Source of the DNA: Ravibacter sp037191015
GTDB taxonomy: Bacteria > Bacteroidota > Bacteroidia > Cytophagales > Spirosomataceae
Direction: 5' to 3'
Assembly: GCA_037191015.1 (NCBI GenBank)
Contig: JBBCKD010000015.1
Coordinates: 310,001 to 374,000 of the forward strand
DNA length: 64,000 nt
The position numbers and the translations under genes are program-made. Position 1 is the first letter of the stretch, and the number at the start of each line of letters is the position of its first letter. The notes beneath the pieces were generated by a model, which saw only the letters and a list, made by a program, of their open reading frames with translations, was not told the origin of the DNA and ran no database searches. This document shows, in pieces, positions 34,031 through 41,253 of this stretch.

Positions 34031-36643
34031 ATGTTGTTCCTTACTTTTTTAGCCTGGTTTGGTGTTGCAGTATTTTCCGGTGAGCTTGAACGGTCTGATC
34101 AATTAAGGGATCAGGGAGAGAAGCTATATGACCAGGAAAGATACGAGGAAAGCCTTGTTTACTACGAGAAAGCCTTTGCCGAAGTAGAGCATAAAGACCC
34201 TGTAAGAGCTGCAAACCTATGTAATGATATCAGCAGTGTCCATTATGCGCTTCATCATTTTGATCAATCGATAGAAAACTGCAGAAAGGGTATCTCTATC
34301 CTGGATAAAAGCCCTCAGAAACCTGACTCCCTGTATTTCAAGCTGTATTCAAGCCTTGGGACAATGTTTCATAACAAGGCTATGGCGGATTCGTCAACGT
34401 ACTATTTCCTGTTATCGGATAAGCTGCTGAAGGAAAATACCGGGCTGTCGGATGAAATACCGGAGTACGTATTGCACCATTATCTTAACCAAGGGAGGTC
34501 GGTGTGGAGAAAACACCGCTTTTACGACAGCGTAGAGTATTTCGAGAATGCGCTTGCGTTAAGCAGGAAGAAAAAGATGTTTTCGGAGCTTTCCTACATT
34601 TATGCCAGCCTGGCAGAAGTATATGACCTGCTGAAGCAGCATGATAAGGCGCTTGAGTGGCGCCTTAAAGCATTAGCGGAATTGCCGCCCGACAAGCTGC
34701 AGTCCCGGCAATCATTATATGGAGGGATGGGGTATACGTATAGGCTTCTGCAGAATCCCGACAGCGCGCTGGTATGGTTTAATAAATCACTCGCTACGTT
34801 GACGCAACTGCACAGCCGTAATGAAAGATACCAGGTCCAGTATTTCTACATATTGATGGAGCTCGGGGATCTGCAGATGCAGAAGGGAAACATGGGGGCG
34901 GCTTTAAAAATGCTCCGGGATGCCGAGACATTTTATCGTAAGTATTCTTTATCAAAACCTGCGCTCTACAGCCAGCTGATGCTGTCTAAAGGGGATTTTG
35001 AAAAGCATTCGGGGCACTGGACGGCTGCAATGTCTTATTACGAACGGTCATTCAGGTCAGTTTTGTCGGATACTGCGGCAACAGGAGAGAGAAAGCCCGG
35101 GAATGTGAGATACCCCAAATATGCAATAAAAGCGTTGCAGGCGCAGGCCGAGCTATACGATTTGCAGTACCGGAAGAAAAAGGACCTGGCGGATCTTGAA
35201 AAGTCCTACAGGCTTTATACCGATCTGATCGCGATTAAGAAAGAAGGATACAAGCAGGCTGCCTCCAGCAGTGACGACAGATACTTTTTGGCCTCTGATG
35301 CAGCGCCGGTAATGGATGACGCCATTAGGAACGGATTCGAATATTATAACAGTGCGCAGTCTGATGAAGTGCTGGATGTGCTGTTTAACCGTTTTGAAGA
35401 TGCCAATACTACTTACCTGATGGATATTATTTCGGGCGGTCCTGACAGTTACAGCAGGCAGCTGTCGGGGCAGACGCTGAAATTGAGAAATATAAGGGGA
35501 TTAATGGATAAGGAGTCGGTATTCATTTCCTATAAGCTTATCGGGAGCCAGGTTATGGCTTTTGTGGTATCCAGGGAAGATATTCAGGTAGTAAAGTGGG
35601 AAATTGATGAAAGAAAATTTGCCGCCGATCTGAAATCATTGTTGCTGGAAGTAAAGATAAACCCCGGGTTGGGAGCTTATACCGGCTCGGCATATGCGCA
35701 AAAATGCTATGAAACCCTGCTGAAACCTCTTGAGCAATGGACGGCCCGGTATAGCAGGTGGATCGTGGTAAGAGACTGGAAGTTTTCGTCACTCCCGTTT
35801 GAAGTGCTGGAAAAGGAAAGGGGGCAGTACCTTGCCGACGATCATCGGATAGCTTATACTTATTCGGCCTCCTTTTTCTGGTTTCACCCTGTTCTTGAGA
35901 AAAAATTACCACACAGGAAAGATGCCTTTGTATTTGCACCTTTCGTCAGGGAAAAGCAAAGTGCATATTCAATAGAAGGCTGGAAACCTGTGTCCACAGC
36001 AGAGGAAGTCAGGGCGTTGGGGCAGCGCTACCTCCTGGGTAAGAGCGCGACGAAAAGAAGCTTTCTTGAGGAAAGTGAAAAACATTATATAGTCAACCTG
36101 GCTACCCACGCATTTGCAGATCTGAAAAATCCTAATTCGTCGTATGTCCAGTTTTATCCGGGTGTAGATAGTAAGCTATATCTCGAGGATGTCATCAAAC
36201 TCAGGCTGGAGCAAACACGGCTCGTCATGCTGAGCAGCTGCTTTGGAAACGAAGGAACCGAACTTGCCGGAGAAGGTACTATCTCACTTGCCTATGCATT
36301 CGCTCAGGCGGGTTGTCCTTCCCTCATCACAACCACCTGGGAAGCTAATGAGAATACGATCAGTTTTCTTACTGTGAGCATAACGAAGTATATCGAAAAA
36401 GGATTTTCGTTAGACGAGGCGGTCCAGAAGGCCCGACGGGATCTCCGGACAAACGGGAAATACGGTAAATATGATCATCCGTATTTCTGGGCAAACATCT
36501 GTTTGCTTGGAAATCATTCGCCGGTATATCGCAAAGAAAATATCCTGATCGAAAACTGGTATATCATTTCAATCCTGCTCCTTTCCGGGTTGGGCTTCCT
36601 TGTATGGAAGAGAAGATCCCAAATGGCTTATCATCGTTTTTGA
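34031..36643 (+). CDS. TPR-CHAT protein (caspase-like protease domain) with signal peptide and C-terminal membrane anchor
   Basis: The 870-aa protein starts with a hydrophobic signal (about 1-17), followed by TPR repeats (about 20-330), a linker, and a CHAT domain (about 560-840). The catalytic dyad of the caspase clan is visible: His693 in NLATHAF and Cys737 in MLSSCFGNEG, with the surrounding GEGTISLAYAFAQAGCPSLI typical of the family. A transmembrane helix (about 843-862, WYIISILLLSGLGFLVW) and the basic tail KRRSQ follow. This topology places TPR and protease domain in the periplasm with a cytoplasmic tail. It converges on an array of four mini-lipoprotein genes, and a sigma/anti-sigma pair lies beyond. 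Substrates are unknown; the lipoproteins are candidates by position only. Confidence 0.9.
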   Translation: MLFLTFLAWFGVAVFSGELERSDQLRDQGEKLYDQERYEESLVYYEKAFAEVEHKDPVRAANLCNDISSVHYALHHFDQSIENCRKGISILDKSPQKPDSLYFKLYSSLGTMFHNKAMADSSTYYFLLSDKLLKENTGLSDEIPEYVLHHYLNQGRSVWRKHRFYDSVEYFENALALSRKKKMFSELSYIYASLAEVYDLLKQHDKALEWRLKALAELPPDKLQSRQSLYGGMGYTYRLLQNPDSALVWFNKSLATLTQLHSRNERYQVQYFYILMELGDLQMQKGNMGAALKMLRDAETFYRKYSLSKPALYSQLMLSKGDFEKHSGHWTAAMSYYERSFRSVLSDTAATGERKPGNVRYPKYAIKALQAQAELYDLQYRKKKDLADLEKSYRLYTDLIAIKKEGYKQAASSSDDRYFLASDAAPVMDDAIRNGFEYYNSAQSDEVLDVLFNRFEDANTTYLMDIISGGPDSYSRQLSGQTLKLRNIRGLMDKESVFISYKLIGSQVMAFVVSREDIQVVKWEIDERKFAADLKSLLLEVKINPGLGAYTGSAYAQKCYETLLKPLEQWTARYSRWIVVRDWKFSSLPFEVLEKERGQYLADDHRIAYTYSASFFWFHPVLEKKLPHRKDAFVFAPFVREKQSAYSIEGWKPVSTAEEVRALGQRYLLGKSATKRSFLEESEKHYIVNLATHAFADLKNPNSSYVQFYPGVDSKLYLEDVIKLRLEQTRLVMLSSCFGNEGTELAGEGTISLAYAFAQAGCPSLITTTWEANENTISFLTVSITKYIEKGFSLDEAVQKARRDLRTNGKYGKYDHPYFWANICLLGNHSPVYRKENILIENWYIISILLLSGLGFLVWKRRSQMAYHRF

Positions 36644-36674
36644 AGCTGCTGTTTTAACGACGGCTTCGTTTAAT

Positions 36675-36818
36675 CTATGTTCTGTCTTCAGCACAGTCTG
36701 CACCACCGCATGTAGTCTTAGGGGGTTTTGACAGCGAGTCGGTAGCAGGGTCGATGCTTTGCTGGCTGCAGGCGTTGAGTAAAAGTGCGGTTCCGATTAA
36801 AAAAAATATCTTTTTCAT
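36675..36818 (-). CDS. Mini-lipoprotein, array copy 1 (47 aa)
   Basis: A 47-aa reading frame, too short for most gene finders. The N-terminal signal MKKIFFLIGTALLLNAC has the lipobox LNAC with Cys17 as the lipidation site. The mature peptide would be 31 residues: CSQQSIDPATDSL followed by SKPPKTTCGGADCAEDRT. Four copies lie in tandem on the minus strand (starts at 36818, 37026, 37223, 37458). The copies share an identical last 18 residues, with two cysteines (CGGADC) that could form a disulfide or bind metal. This copy is nearest to the 3' end of the CHAT gene and faces it. No known family is recognised. Confidence 0.85.
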   Translation of the reverse strand: MKKIFFLIGTALLLNACSQQSIDPATDSLSKPPKTTCGGADCAEDRT

Positions 36819-36882
36819 GATAGCTTCCTAAGTAATGTTTTTGAATGTTTTTGAGAGTGATCCTATGGATGTTTTGAAATGT

Positions 36883-37026
36883 CTATGTTCTGTCTTCAGC
36901 ACAGTCTGCACCACCGCATGTAGTTTTAGGAGGTTTTGACAGCGAGTCGGTAGCAGGGTCGATGCTTTGCTGGCTGCAGGCGTTGAGTAAAAGTGCGGTT
37001 CCGATTAAAAAAAGTATCTTTTTCAT
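36883..37026 (-). CDS. Mini-lipoprotein, array copy 2 (47 aa)
   Basis: This copy differs from copy 1 by a single residue (Leu for Phe at position 5) but has several silent changes, for example in the Pro-Pro-Lys codons. The spacer between copies 1 and 2 resembles that between copies 2 and 3 (shared GTTTTTGAGAGTGATCCTA), so the repeat unit includes the intergenic part, about 200 bp. Signal, lipobox LNAC and tail CGGADCAEDRT are as in the other copies. Confidence 0.85.
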   Translation of the reverse strand: MKKILFLIGTALLLNACSQQSIDPATDSLSKPPKTTCGGADCAEDRT

Positions 37027-37079
37027 GATAGTTTCCTGGTAATGTTTTTGAGAGTGATCCTACGGGTGTTATGAAATGT

Positions 37080-37223
37080 CTATGTCCTGTCTTCAGCACA
37101 GTCTGCGCCTCCGCATGTAGTCTTAGGGGGTTTTGACAGTGAGTCGGTAGCAGGGTCGATGCTTTGCTGGCTGCAGGCGTTGAGCAGAAAAATGGTTCCG
37201 GCGAGTAAAAGGAGCTTTTTCAT
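37080..37223 (-). CDS. Mini-lipoprotein, array copy 3 (47 aa)
   Basis: The signal peptide has diverged (MKKLLLLAGTIFLLNAC), yet from Cys17 onward the protein is identical to copies 1 and 2. The two glycine codons of CGGADC differ (GGA GGC rather than GGT GGT), a silent change. Strict conservation of the mature part with drift in the signal points to selection on the mature peptide. Confidence 0.85.
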   Translation of the reverse strand: MKKLLLLAGTIFLLNACSQQSIDPATDSLSKPPKTTCGGADCAEDRT

Positions 37224-37314
37224 AAATGTATTGTCTGATAATTTGAATCTGATAATCTGAAATATTTAGCGCCGGTATTGAAACCGGATACTGTTAGTTA
37301 TTAACTTTACTGTC

Positions 37315-37458
37315 TTATGTCCTGTCTTCAGCACAGTCTGCACCACCGCAGGTAGTTTTAGGCGGCTTGGACAAGGTATCTGCTGCGGGATCAATGTTTT
37401 GCTGATTACATGCATTTAATAAAAATACGGTGGCAGCGAGTAACAGAATCTTTTTCAT
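37315..37458 (-). CDS. Mini-lipoprotein, array copy 4 (47 aa, most diverged, promoter-proximal)
   Basis: This is the most diverged copy: MKKILLLAATVFLLNAC, then NQQNIDPAADTL, then the invariant SKPPKTTCGGADCAEDRT. Many silent changes separate it from copies 1-3, and it uses TAA rather than TAG as stop. It is first in transcription order and the likely oldest copy. It starts 167 bp from, and divergent to, the sigma factor gene at 37626, so a shared control region lies between. No full TAnnTTTG match was found there, so a different sigma factor could recognise it. Confidence 0.85.
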   Translation of the reverse strand: MKKILLLAATVFLLNACNQQNIDPAADTLSKPPKTTCGGADCAEDRT

Positions 37459-37625
37459 AATTGAGGAATTTTTTGTTCAACCTTTTATAGCATTAAGTGG
37501 CAGTTTTTTTTAAAGTAGATTGCAATCGCAGAAATTTTTTTAATTAAATCGAGTTTTTTGCGGAGAAACTGTTACTTCAGTTACCTCAGAATGTATTAAT
37601 AGTCATAGAGAGCTCCTAGGTTTAT

Positions 37626-38207
37626 ATGAATAGTTTTTCGGACAGCGATATCGTTCAAGGCATGCTGTCGGAAGATGAACGCTTGACGAGTGAATCGCTA
37701 AAGCATCTGTACAAATCCTGCAGTCAGATGATCACCCAGATCGTTTGTTCTAACGGAGGGAACGTACAGGATGCTGAAGATCTGGTACAGGAAGTGTTGC
37801 TGATGTTCAGGACACAGCTGCTTTCCGGTAAGTTTATTTATAAGGAAGAGGTCAGGTTGTCTACCTACATCTACCGGATGGCGATGAACCAGTGGATTAC
37901 CATTTTAAGCCGGAGGAGTGCTGATGTAAAGAGGGTCGCTGAGTATCATGTACGGAATGAGGGGATGGACAGAGATCCTTCCAGAATTTTTGAAGATGTT
38001 GAGGAGACGAATACGTTTTTGGCAGTTTTTTCGAAATTGAGTCCTCTGGAGCAGGATCTGCTCAGACATTATTACGATAAAAAAATGCCTCTGGAGCAAA
38101 TAGCTAATTTACTGGAAATCAAAAGTGTAGATGCGGCAAAGATGTTGAAACACCGGACAATGCTCAAGCTCAGGAGGCTCATTAAAAGATACCTCGGAAC
38201 TATCTGA
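37626..38207 (+). CDS. ECF-type sigma-70 factor of the CHAT/mini-lipoprotein locus
   Basis: The 193-aa protein has region 2 (about 22-90: LYKSCSQMITQIVCSNGG, DAEDLVQEVLLMFRTQL, then STYIYRMAMNQWITILSRR) and region 4 (about 138-190: LSPLEQDLLRHYYDKKMPLE, QIANLLEI, then KSVDAAKMLKHRTMLKLRRL). It diverges from the mini-lipoprotein array and is followed after 31 bp by a membrane anti-sigma-like gene. It is unlike the FecR-linked sigma factor at 8738-9310. By position it is the best candidate to transcribe the mini-lipoprotein array or the CHAT gene. Confidence 0.88.
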   Translation: MNSFSDSDIVQGMLSEDERLTSESLKHLYKSCSQMITQIVCSNGGNVQDAEDLVQEVLLMFRTQLLSGKFIYKEEVRLSTYIYRMAMNQWITILSRRSADVKRVAEYHVRNEGMDRDPSRIFEDVEETNTFLAVFSKLSPLEQDLLRHYYDKKMPLEQIANLLEIKSVDAAKMLKHRTMLKLRRLIKRYLGTI

Positions 38208-38238
38208 CGTTTTACTTTCAACCAAGTACATAACTAAT

Positions 38239-38919
38239 ATGAAAAGACCTCTGAATCCTGAAGAAATTACCGAGTGGATCGACCGGTATATTTCCGATGA
38301 AATGGAAAGGCAGGAACGCACGCATTTTGAAGCAGCTCTTCTGGAGGACTATGATTTAGCCGCCCAACTGGAAGAACAGGTATATGCCAGGAACCTGCTG
38401 CAACAGGTTTTCCAGGAGGAAAAGCTAAGAGGCCAGATAAAAGCTTTTCAGAAGCAGGAAAAGAGAGAGGTGCTTTTCAAAGCAGTTTTAAAATATACGG
38501 CTGCCGCTTGTCTGATGATTATGACGACACTGTCTTTTCTACTCACAAGCATGCCCGTCTTCCCGGATTCGGAAAACGATTTTACAGTGATCAGGGGGGA
38601 AGATGAGAGTATTATGCGTCCTGATCGCAAAGTAGTATTCGATCGTTTTTTTGCGGGGCAGGCTCATATAGCCGAAGGGCGGTATGCTGCTGCCGTAAGA
38701 GATTTTGAGCAGGTGCTGGAGGAAAAGGATCTCAGGTCGTATTTCCGGGAGGCAGCTGAATGGCATCTTATCGTAGCCTATCTGAAGAGCGGCAGTTTGA
38801 GTAAAGCGAATGAGTTATACAAGCAGTTCAATATGTGTACGGATTGTGAATACGAGGTGTCCAAATTGAACCGCTGGAAGATATGGCTGCAGATTCAGTA
38901 TTCGCGAGCTCTTTCCTGA
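38239..38919 (+). CDS. Membrane anti-sigma-like protein with C-terminal TPR
   Basis: The 226-aa protein begins with a charged helical segment (about 1-70: EEITEWIDRYISDEMERQER, AALLEDYDLAAQLEEQ) of the type seen in anti-sigma factors without a zinc site. One transmembrane helix follows (about 82-102, YTAAACLMIMTTLSFLLTSM). A periplasmic domain contains one or two TPR motifs (about 130-215: FFAGQAHIAEGRYAAAVRDF). Layout suggests that the N-terminus binds the sigma factor in the cytoplasm while the TPR part senses a periplasmic partner, perhaps the TPR of the CHAT protein. That link is inference. Confidence 0.8.
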   Translation: MKRPLNPEEITEWIDRYISDEMERQERTHFEAALLEDYDLAAQLEEQVYARNLLQQVFQEEKLRGQIKAFQKQEKREVLFKAVLKYTAAACLMIMTTLSFLLTSMPVFPDSENDFTVIRGEDESIMRPDRKVVFDRFFAGQAHIAEGRYAAAVRDFEQVLEEKDLRSYFREAAEWHLIVAYLKSGSLSKANELYKQFNMCTDCEYEVSKLNRWKIWLQIQYSRALS

Positions 38920-39028
38920 TCAAATAATTTTTTCTTTCGTTTCGGAATCTGGACTGAATGTAACATTTTTATGAAATTCAGATAAATTGAATCTGTGTAT
39001 ATTCATCCCGTTACACTTCTTTCAACTT

Positions 39029-39036
39029 TATCTTTG
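39029..39036 (+). promoter_or_regulatory. -7 promoter element (TATCTTTG) upstream of the divergent sigma-like gene
   Basis: A full TAnnTTTG match 126-133 bp before the ATG at 39162. The predicted leader of about 120 nt contains a possible 27-codon open frame (39057-39140, starting MKFWVKLAEYRK), which could be a leader peptide, but it has no good ribosome site. No -33 TTG at proper distance. Confidence 0.4.
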
Positions 39037-39161
39037 ATTTGGAAAGCCCTGTCCTCATGAAATTCTGGGTTAAGCTCGCAGAATATCGAAAGCTGTGGTC
39101 TGCTCCTGGTAATTACCTGCCGGGAAAGCTTTTATATTGAGAAAGTTGAAAAGACAAGGGC

Positions 39162-40397
39162 ATGCAGTATCCAAGAATTCTAAAATCTCCCAATCTTACC
39201 CGGGTTTTCGGATCCTGGGATGGGGACGCTCATAACTGGCAGGGAAAGGTAAACGAGGTTTTTGGAATGGCCATTGCGCTGAGTGTCGAAAGAGCGGGCA
39301 CTTCCAATCAACTGACTTGTAGCATTAACCCTCTTGAATGGCAGGTTCTTGAAGAGCTCAGCAATATTTTAAGGTATTCCCGCAGCAACTGGAAGTACTG
39401 GACAGTCGAGCTGGTAGAGAAGACTATACCGAAGCTTGTGAAAGCGTGCATATGGAAGAATACGATTCTTCTGGAGCAGTCTTATTTCAGAGATGTGGTG
39501 AACCACCATGCTGAAGAAGGAGTGGAGCTGCTTTCAGGCTTGTCCGACTACTTTACCCTTTACAGCAAAGACGCTAAGCCAAGCACCAGGAAACATCTTG
39601 TTTTAAAGTATCTTGAGGCTCCTTACAATGAAGGAGATTCGAGGGCTATCCTGTTAAGAGCGCTCCGCTGCGTAGTGACTTACAGGATCAGCAAAAAGCC
39701 CAAATCCGAGCTGATATTCAAATTTACCCCGGACCTCCGTATTTCTCTGTGGGGGAAGACCATTGATAAATACCTGTACGAGCAGTTGTGCCTGTTTGTG
39801 TATTTATTCCGGAATCGGGAAGAGGCGCATTTTTTCCTGGAAAGGAGGCAACAGCTTATCAACTTTGTTTCTTCCAGGCTGCCGGATCATCACGAAGATC
39901 TGGCCGAGTCTATAGTAGGAGAAACATTTGAATACCTCATCAGGCGGCGTGATACCTATTGTGAATCACCCGGGGAGATCTGGATCGATACGAGCCTGGA
40001 TACATTTTTTATCGGAAATATACTCAGCAGCAAAAGAATTCAGCGCTTTTGGGATAAAAAAAGGCGGATCGAAGGGGGAGGGACTTCTGAAACGGATTTC
40101 TCAGATGAAGATCCCTTTAACGATAACGTGTCGGTAAGGCCCAGGAAAACCGGGCCGGCGGACCCTTACTATTGCCCAAGGGAGTCCTCGGGTGAGCGGG
40201 ATCGCCTTCTGCGTGAATATATCGGCAAGCTGGACCCGACTTGCAGATCCTATTTCCTGTCCGAGTTCTTCGGGCTCGACATGGAAGAAAAAGGACAGTT
40301 GGATACGAAGCAATTTAGCACCATTGAAAAACCCTGCCTCAAAAAGATCAGAAACCTCCTGATCAGCAATGGTTATTATGACTTATTTATAAAATGA
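39162..40397 (+). CDS. Unrecognised 411-aa protein with a possible degenerate sigma-70 C-terminal half
   Basis: I do not recognise the N-terminal half (about 1-220), which is helical and rich in Trp and aromatic residues. The C-terminal half looks like a heavily diverged sigma-70 protein. A segment at about 233-262 (SSRLPDHHEDLAESIVGETF, then EYLIRRR) resembles region 2 (DAEDLVQEVFLRLWRRR type). The segment at about 350-402 (YIGKLDPTCRSYFLSEFFG, then KQFSTIEKPCLKKIRNLLI) resembles region 4. The gene overlaps the next small gene by ATGA, just as sigma and anti-sigma genes often do. It may instead be a regulatory scaffold that no longer binds DNA. A profile comparison is needed to decide. Confidence 0.6.
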   Translation: MQYPRILKSPNLTRVFGSWDGDAHNWQGKVNEVFGMAIALSVERAGTSNQLTCSINPLEWQVLEELSNILRYSRSNWKYWTVELVEKTIPKLVKACIWKNTILLEQSYFRDVVNHHAEEGVELLSGLSDYFTLYSKDAKPSTRKHLVLKYLEAPYNEGDSRAILLRALRCVVTYRISKKPKSELIFKFTPDLRISLWGKTIDKYLYEQLCLFVYLFRNREEAHFFLERRQQLINFVSSRLPDHHEDLAESIVGETFEYLIRRRDTYCESPGEIWIDTSLDTFFIGNILSSKRIQRFWDKKRRIEGGGTSETDFSDEDPFNDNVSVRPRKTGPADPYYCPRESSGERDRLLREYIGKLDPTCRSYFLSEFFGLDMEEKGQLDTKQFSTIEKPCLKKIRNLLISNGYYDLFIK

Positions 40398-40603
40398 AAA
40401 AAGAGACCGTTGAAGACTTCATTAAGAATGCGAAGATAGGTTATTTAACAAAGGATGAATACAGACATTTCCAGGAGAAACTGAAGTCCGACAGGCGTCT
40501 TGCGGAGACTATGAACAATATTATGTCTCAGGAGGATTTCAACGATTTTTACCGCGAGATTATGGAAGATCCTTCAGAATGTGAGAGTGGCTCCTCTGAC
40601 TGA
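40394..40603 (+). CDS. 69-aa acidic protein, anti-sigma-like N-terminal segment without membrane anchor
   Basis: The 69-aa protein (MKKETVEDFIKNAKIGYLTK start) has no signal or membrane helix. Its pattern of 'YLTKDEYRHFQEKLKSDRRL' is close to the N-terminus of the anti-sigma-like protein at 38239 (sequence I-DRYISDEMERQE followed by FEAALLEDYDLA). Its ATG overlaps the stop of the sigma-like gene (ATGA), so the pair is co-translated. A 19-bp tandem duplication (40582-40600 and 40601-40619) covers its last codons; the stop codon falls exactly at the junction. Confidence 0.65.
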   Translation: MKKETVEDFIKNAKIGYLTKDEYRHFQEKLKSDRRLAETMNNIMSQEDFNDFYREIMEDPSECESGSSD

Positions 40604-40619
40604 GAGTGGCTTCTCTGAC
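40582..40619. repeat. 19-bp tandem duplication at the 3' end of the 69-aa gene
   Basis: TGAGAGTGGCTCCTCTGAC (40582-40600) is directly followed by a second copy with one C-to-T change (40601-40619). The first TGA of copy 2 is the stop codon of the 69-aa gene. Confidence 0.85.
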
Positions 40620-40744
40620 CAGGTACAAGTGCGTTTACAGCAAAAAAAACGGGGTCTGAAAAAAAAAGTTAAAAAGCCTGTTACCTTTTATAGTTTGGCT
40701 TAGATTAAATTATGTTTTTGTTAATTACCTAATGTTATAGCCGG

Positions 40745-40916
40745 GTGGAAGAGATTATATTGGGGGGGCCTTTGCTAAGAAATTAGCATATAATCTCTGA
40801 AATCAGCGAGCGAAAGTGCAAACACCTTATAGCATACATAGACGTGAGCATAGCATGTCTTATTGTATCTCCGAATTGGTCTGAGTTTATGGCTCAGACC
40901 AATTTTTTCTTTTTTT
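40745..40916 (+). ncRNA. Candidate structured small RNA with own terminator
   Basis: No protein is supported in 40604-41253. Three stable stem-loops follow each other. Hairpin 1 (40750-40798) has an 11-bp outer stem (AGAGATTATAT/ATATAATCTCT) and an inner GCTAA-GAAA-TTAGC stem closed by a GAAA tetraloop. Hairpin 2 (40834-40868) pairs AGACGTG with CATGTCT plus ATACA/TGTAT. Hairpin 3 is a perfect 12-bp intrinsic terminator (40874-40904) with a T-rich tail to 40916. Upstream TATGTTTT (40711-40718) is a near match to the -7 element, so the 5' end is uncertain. It might alternatively be the 3' UTR of the 69-aa gene. Confidence 0.55.
40874..40916 (+). terminator. Intrinsic terminator (12-bp perfect stem, T-run)
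   Basis: AATTGGTCTGAG at 40874-40885 pairs fully with CTCAGACCAATT at 40893-40904 around a 7-nt loop; a T-rich stretch runs to 40916. Confidence 0.9.
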
Positions 40917-41253
40917 GAGGTGCAGTATACTCATTTACTCAACGATTTTTGGAACAACGCCTGTCTGTAAGGACAGGGCCTGAATTGTGTTACATAACCA
41001 GAATCGTGCATGATGGATAATATACTCTTCTATCTTATTCCAGTTTATTCCCGGCGGAAACTGACAAGCTGATACAAACAATGCTTTACAGGATCGCGTT
41101 TTTTGGCAGGAACCAGCCAATTACACGACGGTTGTGCGAATGCATGAAAATACCGGCATATTAAGCTGATCAGGGGCCACGTTATTTACATAGGTACCCG
41201 GCATACTCCGGGAAGACATACAGGCTGCTATACCGATTATTAAACACCCTCGA

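Larger units (their letters stand above)
36675..37458 (-). repeat. Tandem array of four mini-lipoprotein genes
   Basis: Four units at start-to-start distances of 208, 197 and 235 bp. Every unit is exactly 144 bp of coding sequence. Spacers of units 1-2 and 2-3 are similar to each other; that of 3-4 is different. This pattern fits one old duplication followed by newer tandem duplications. Confidence 0.9.

Noticed and set aside
34031..36643. CHAT protein as a CRISPR-linked (craspase) protease
   Set aside because: No cas genes or repeats in the window; signal peptide and membrane anchor point to the periplasm.
36675..37458. Mini-lipoprotein array as a riboswitch or RNA repeat cluster
   Set aside because: All four units are exact 144-bp open frames with silent changes and a lipobox, so coding use explains the pattern better.
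40745..40916. Group II intron or known riboswitch fragment
   Set aside because: No domain V-like hairpin, no reverse transcriptase and no known aptamer consensus could be recognised.
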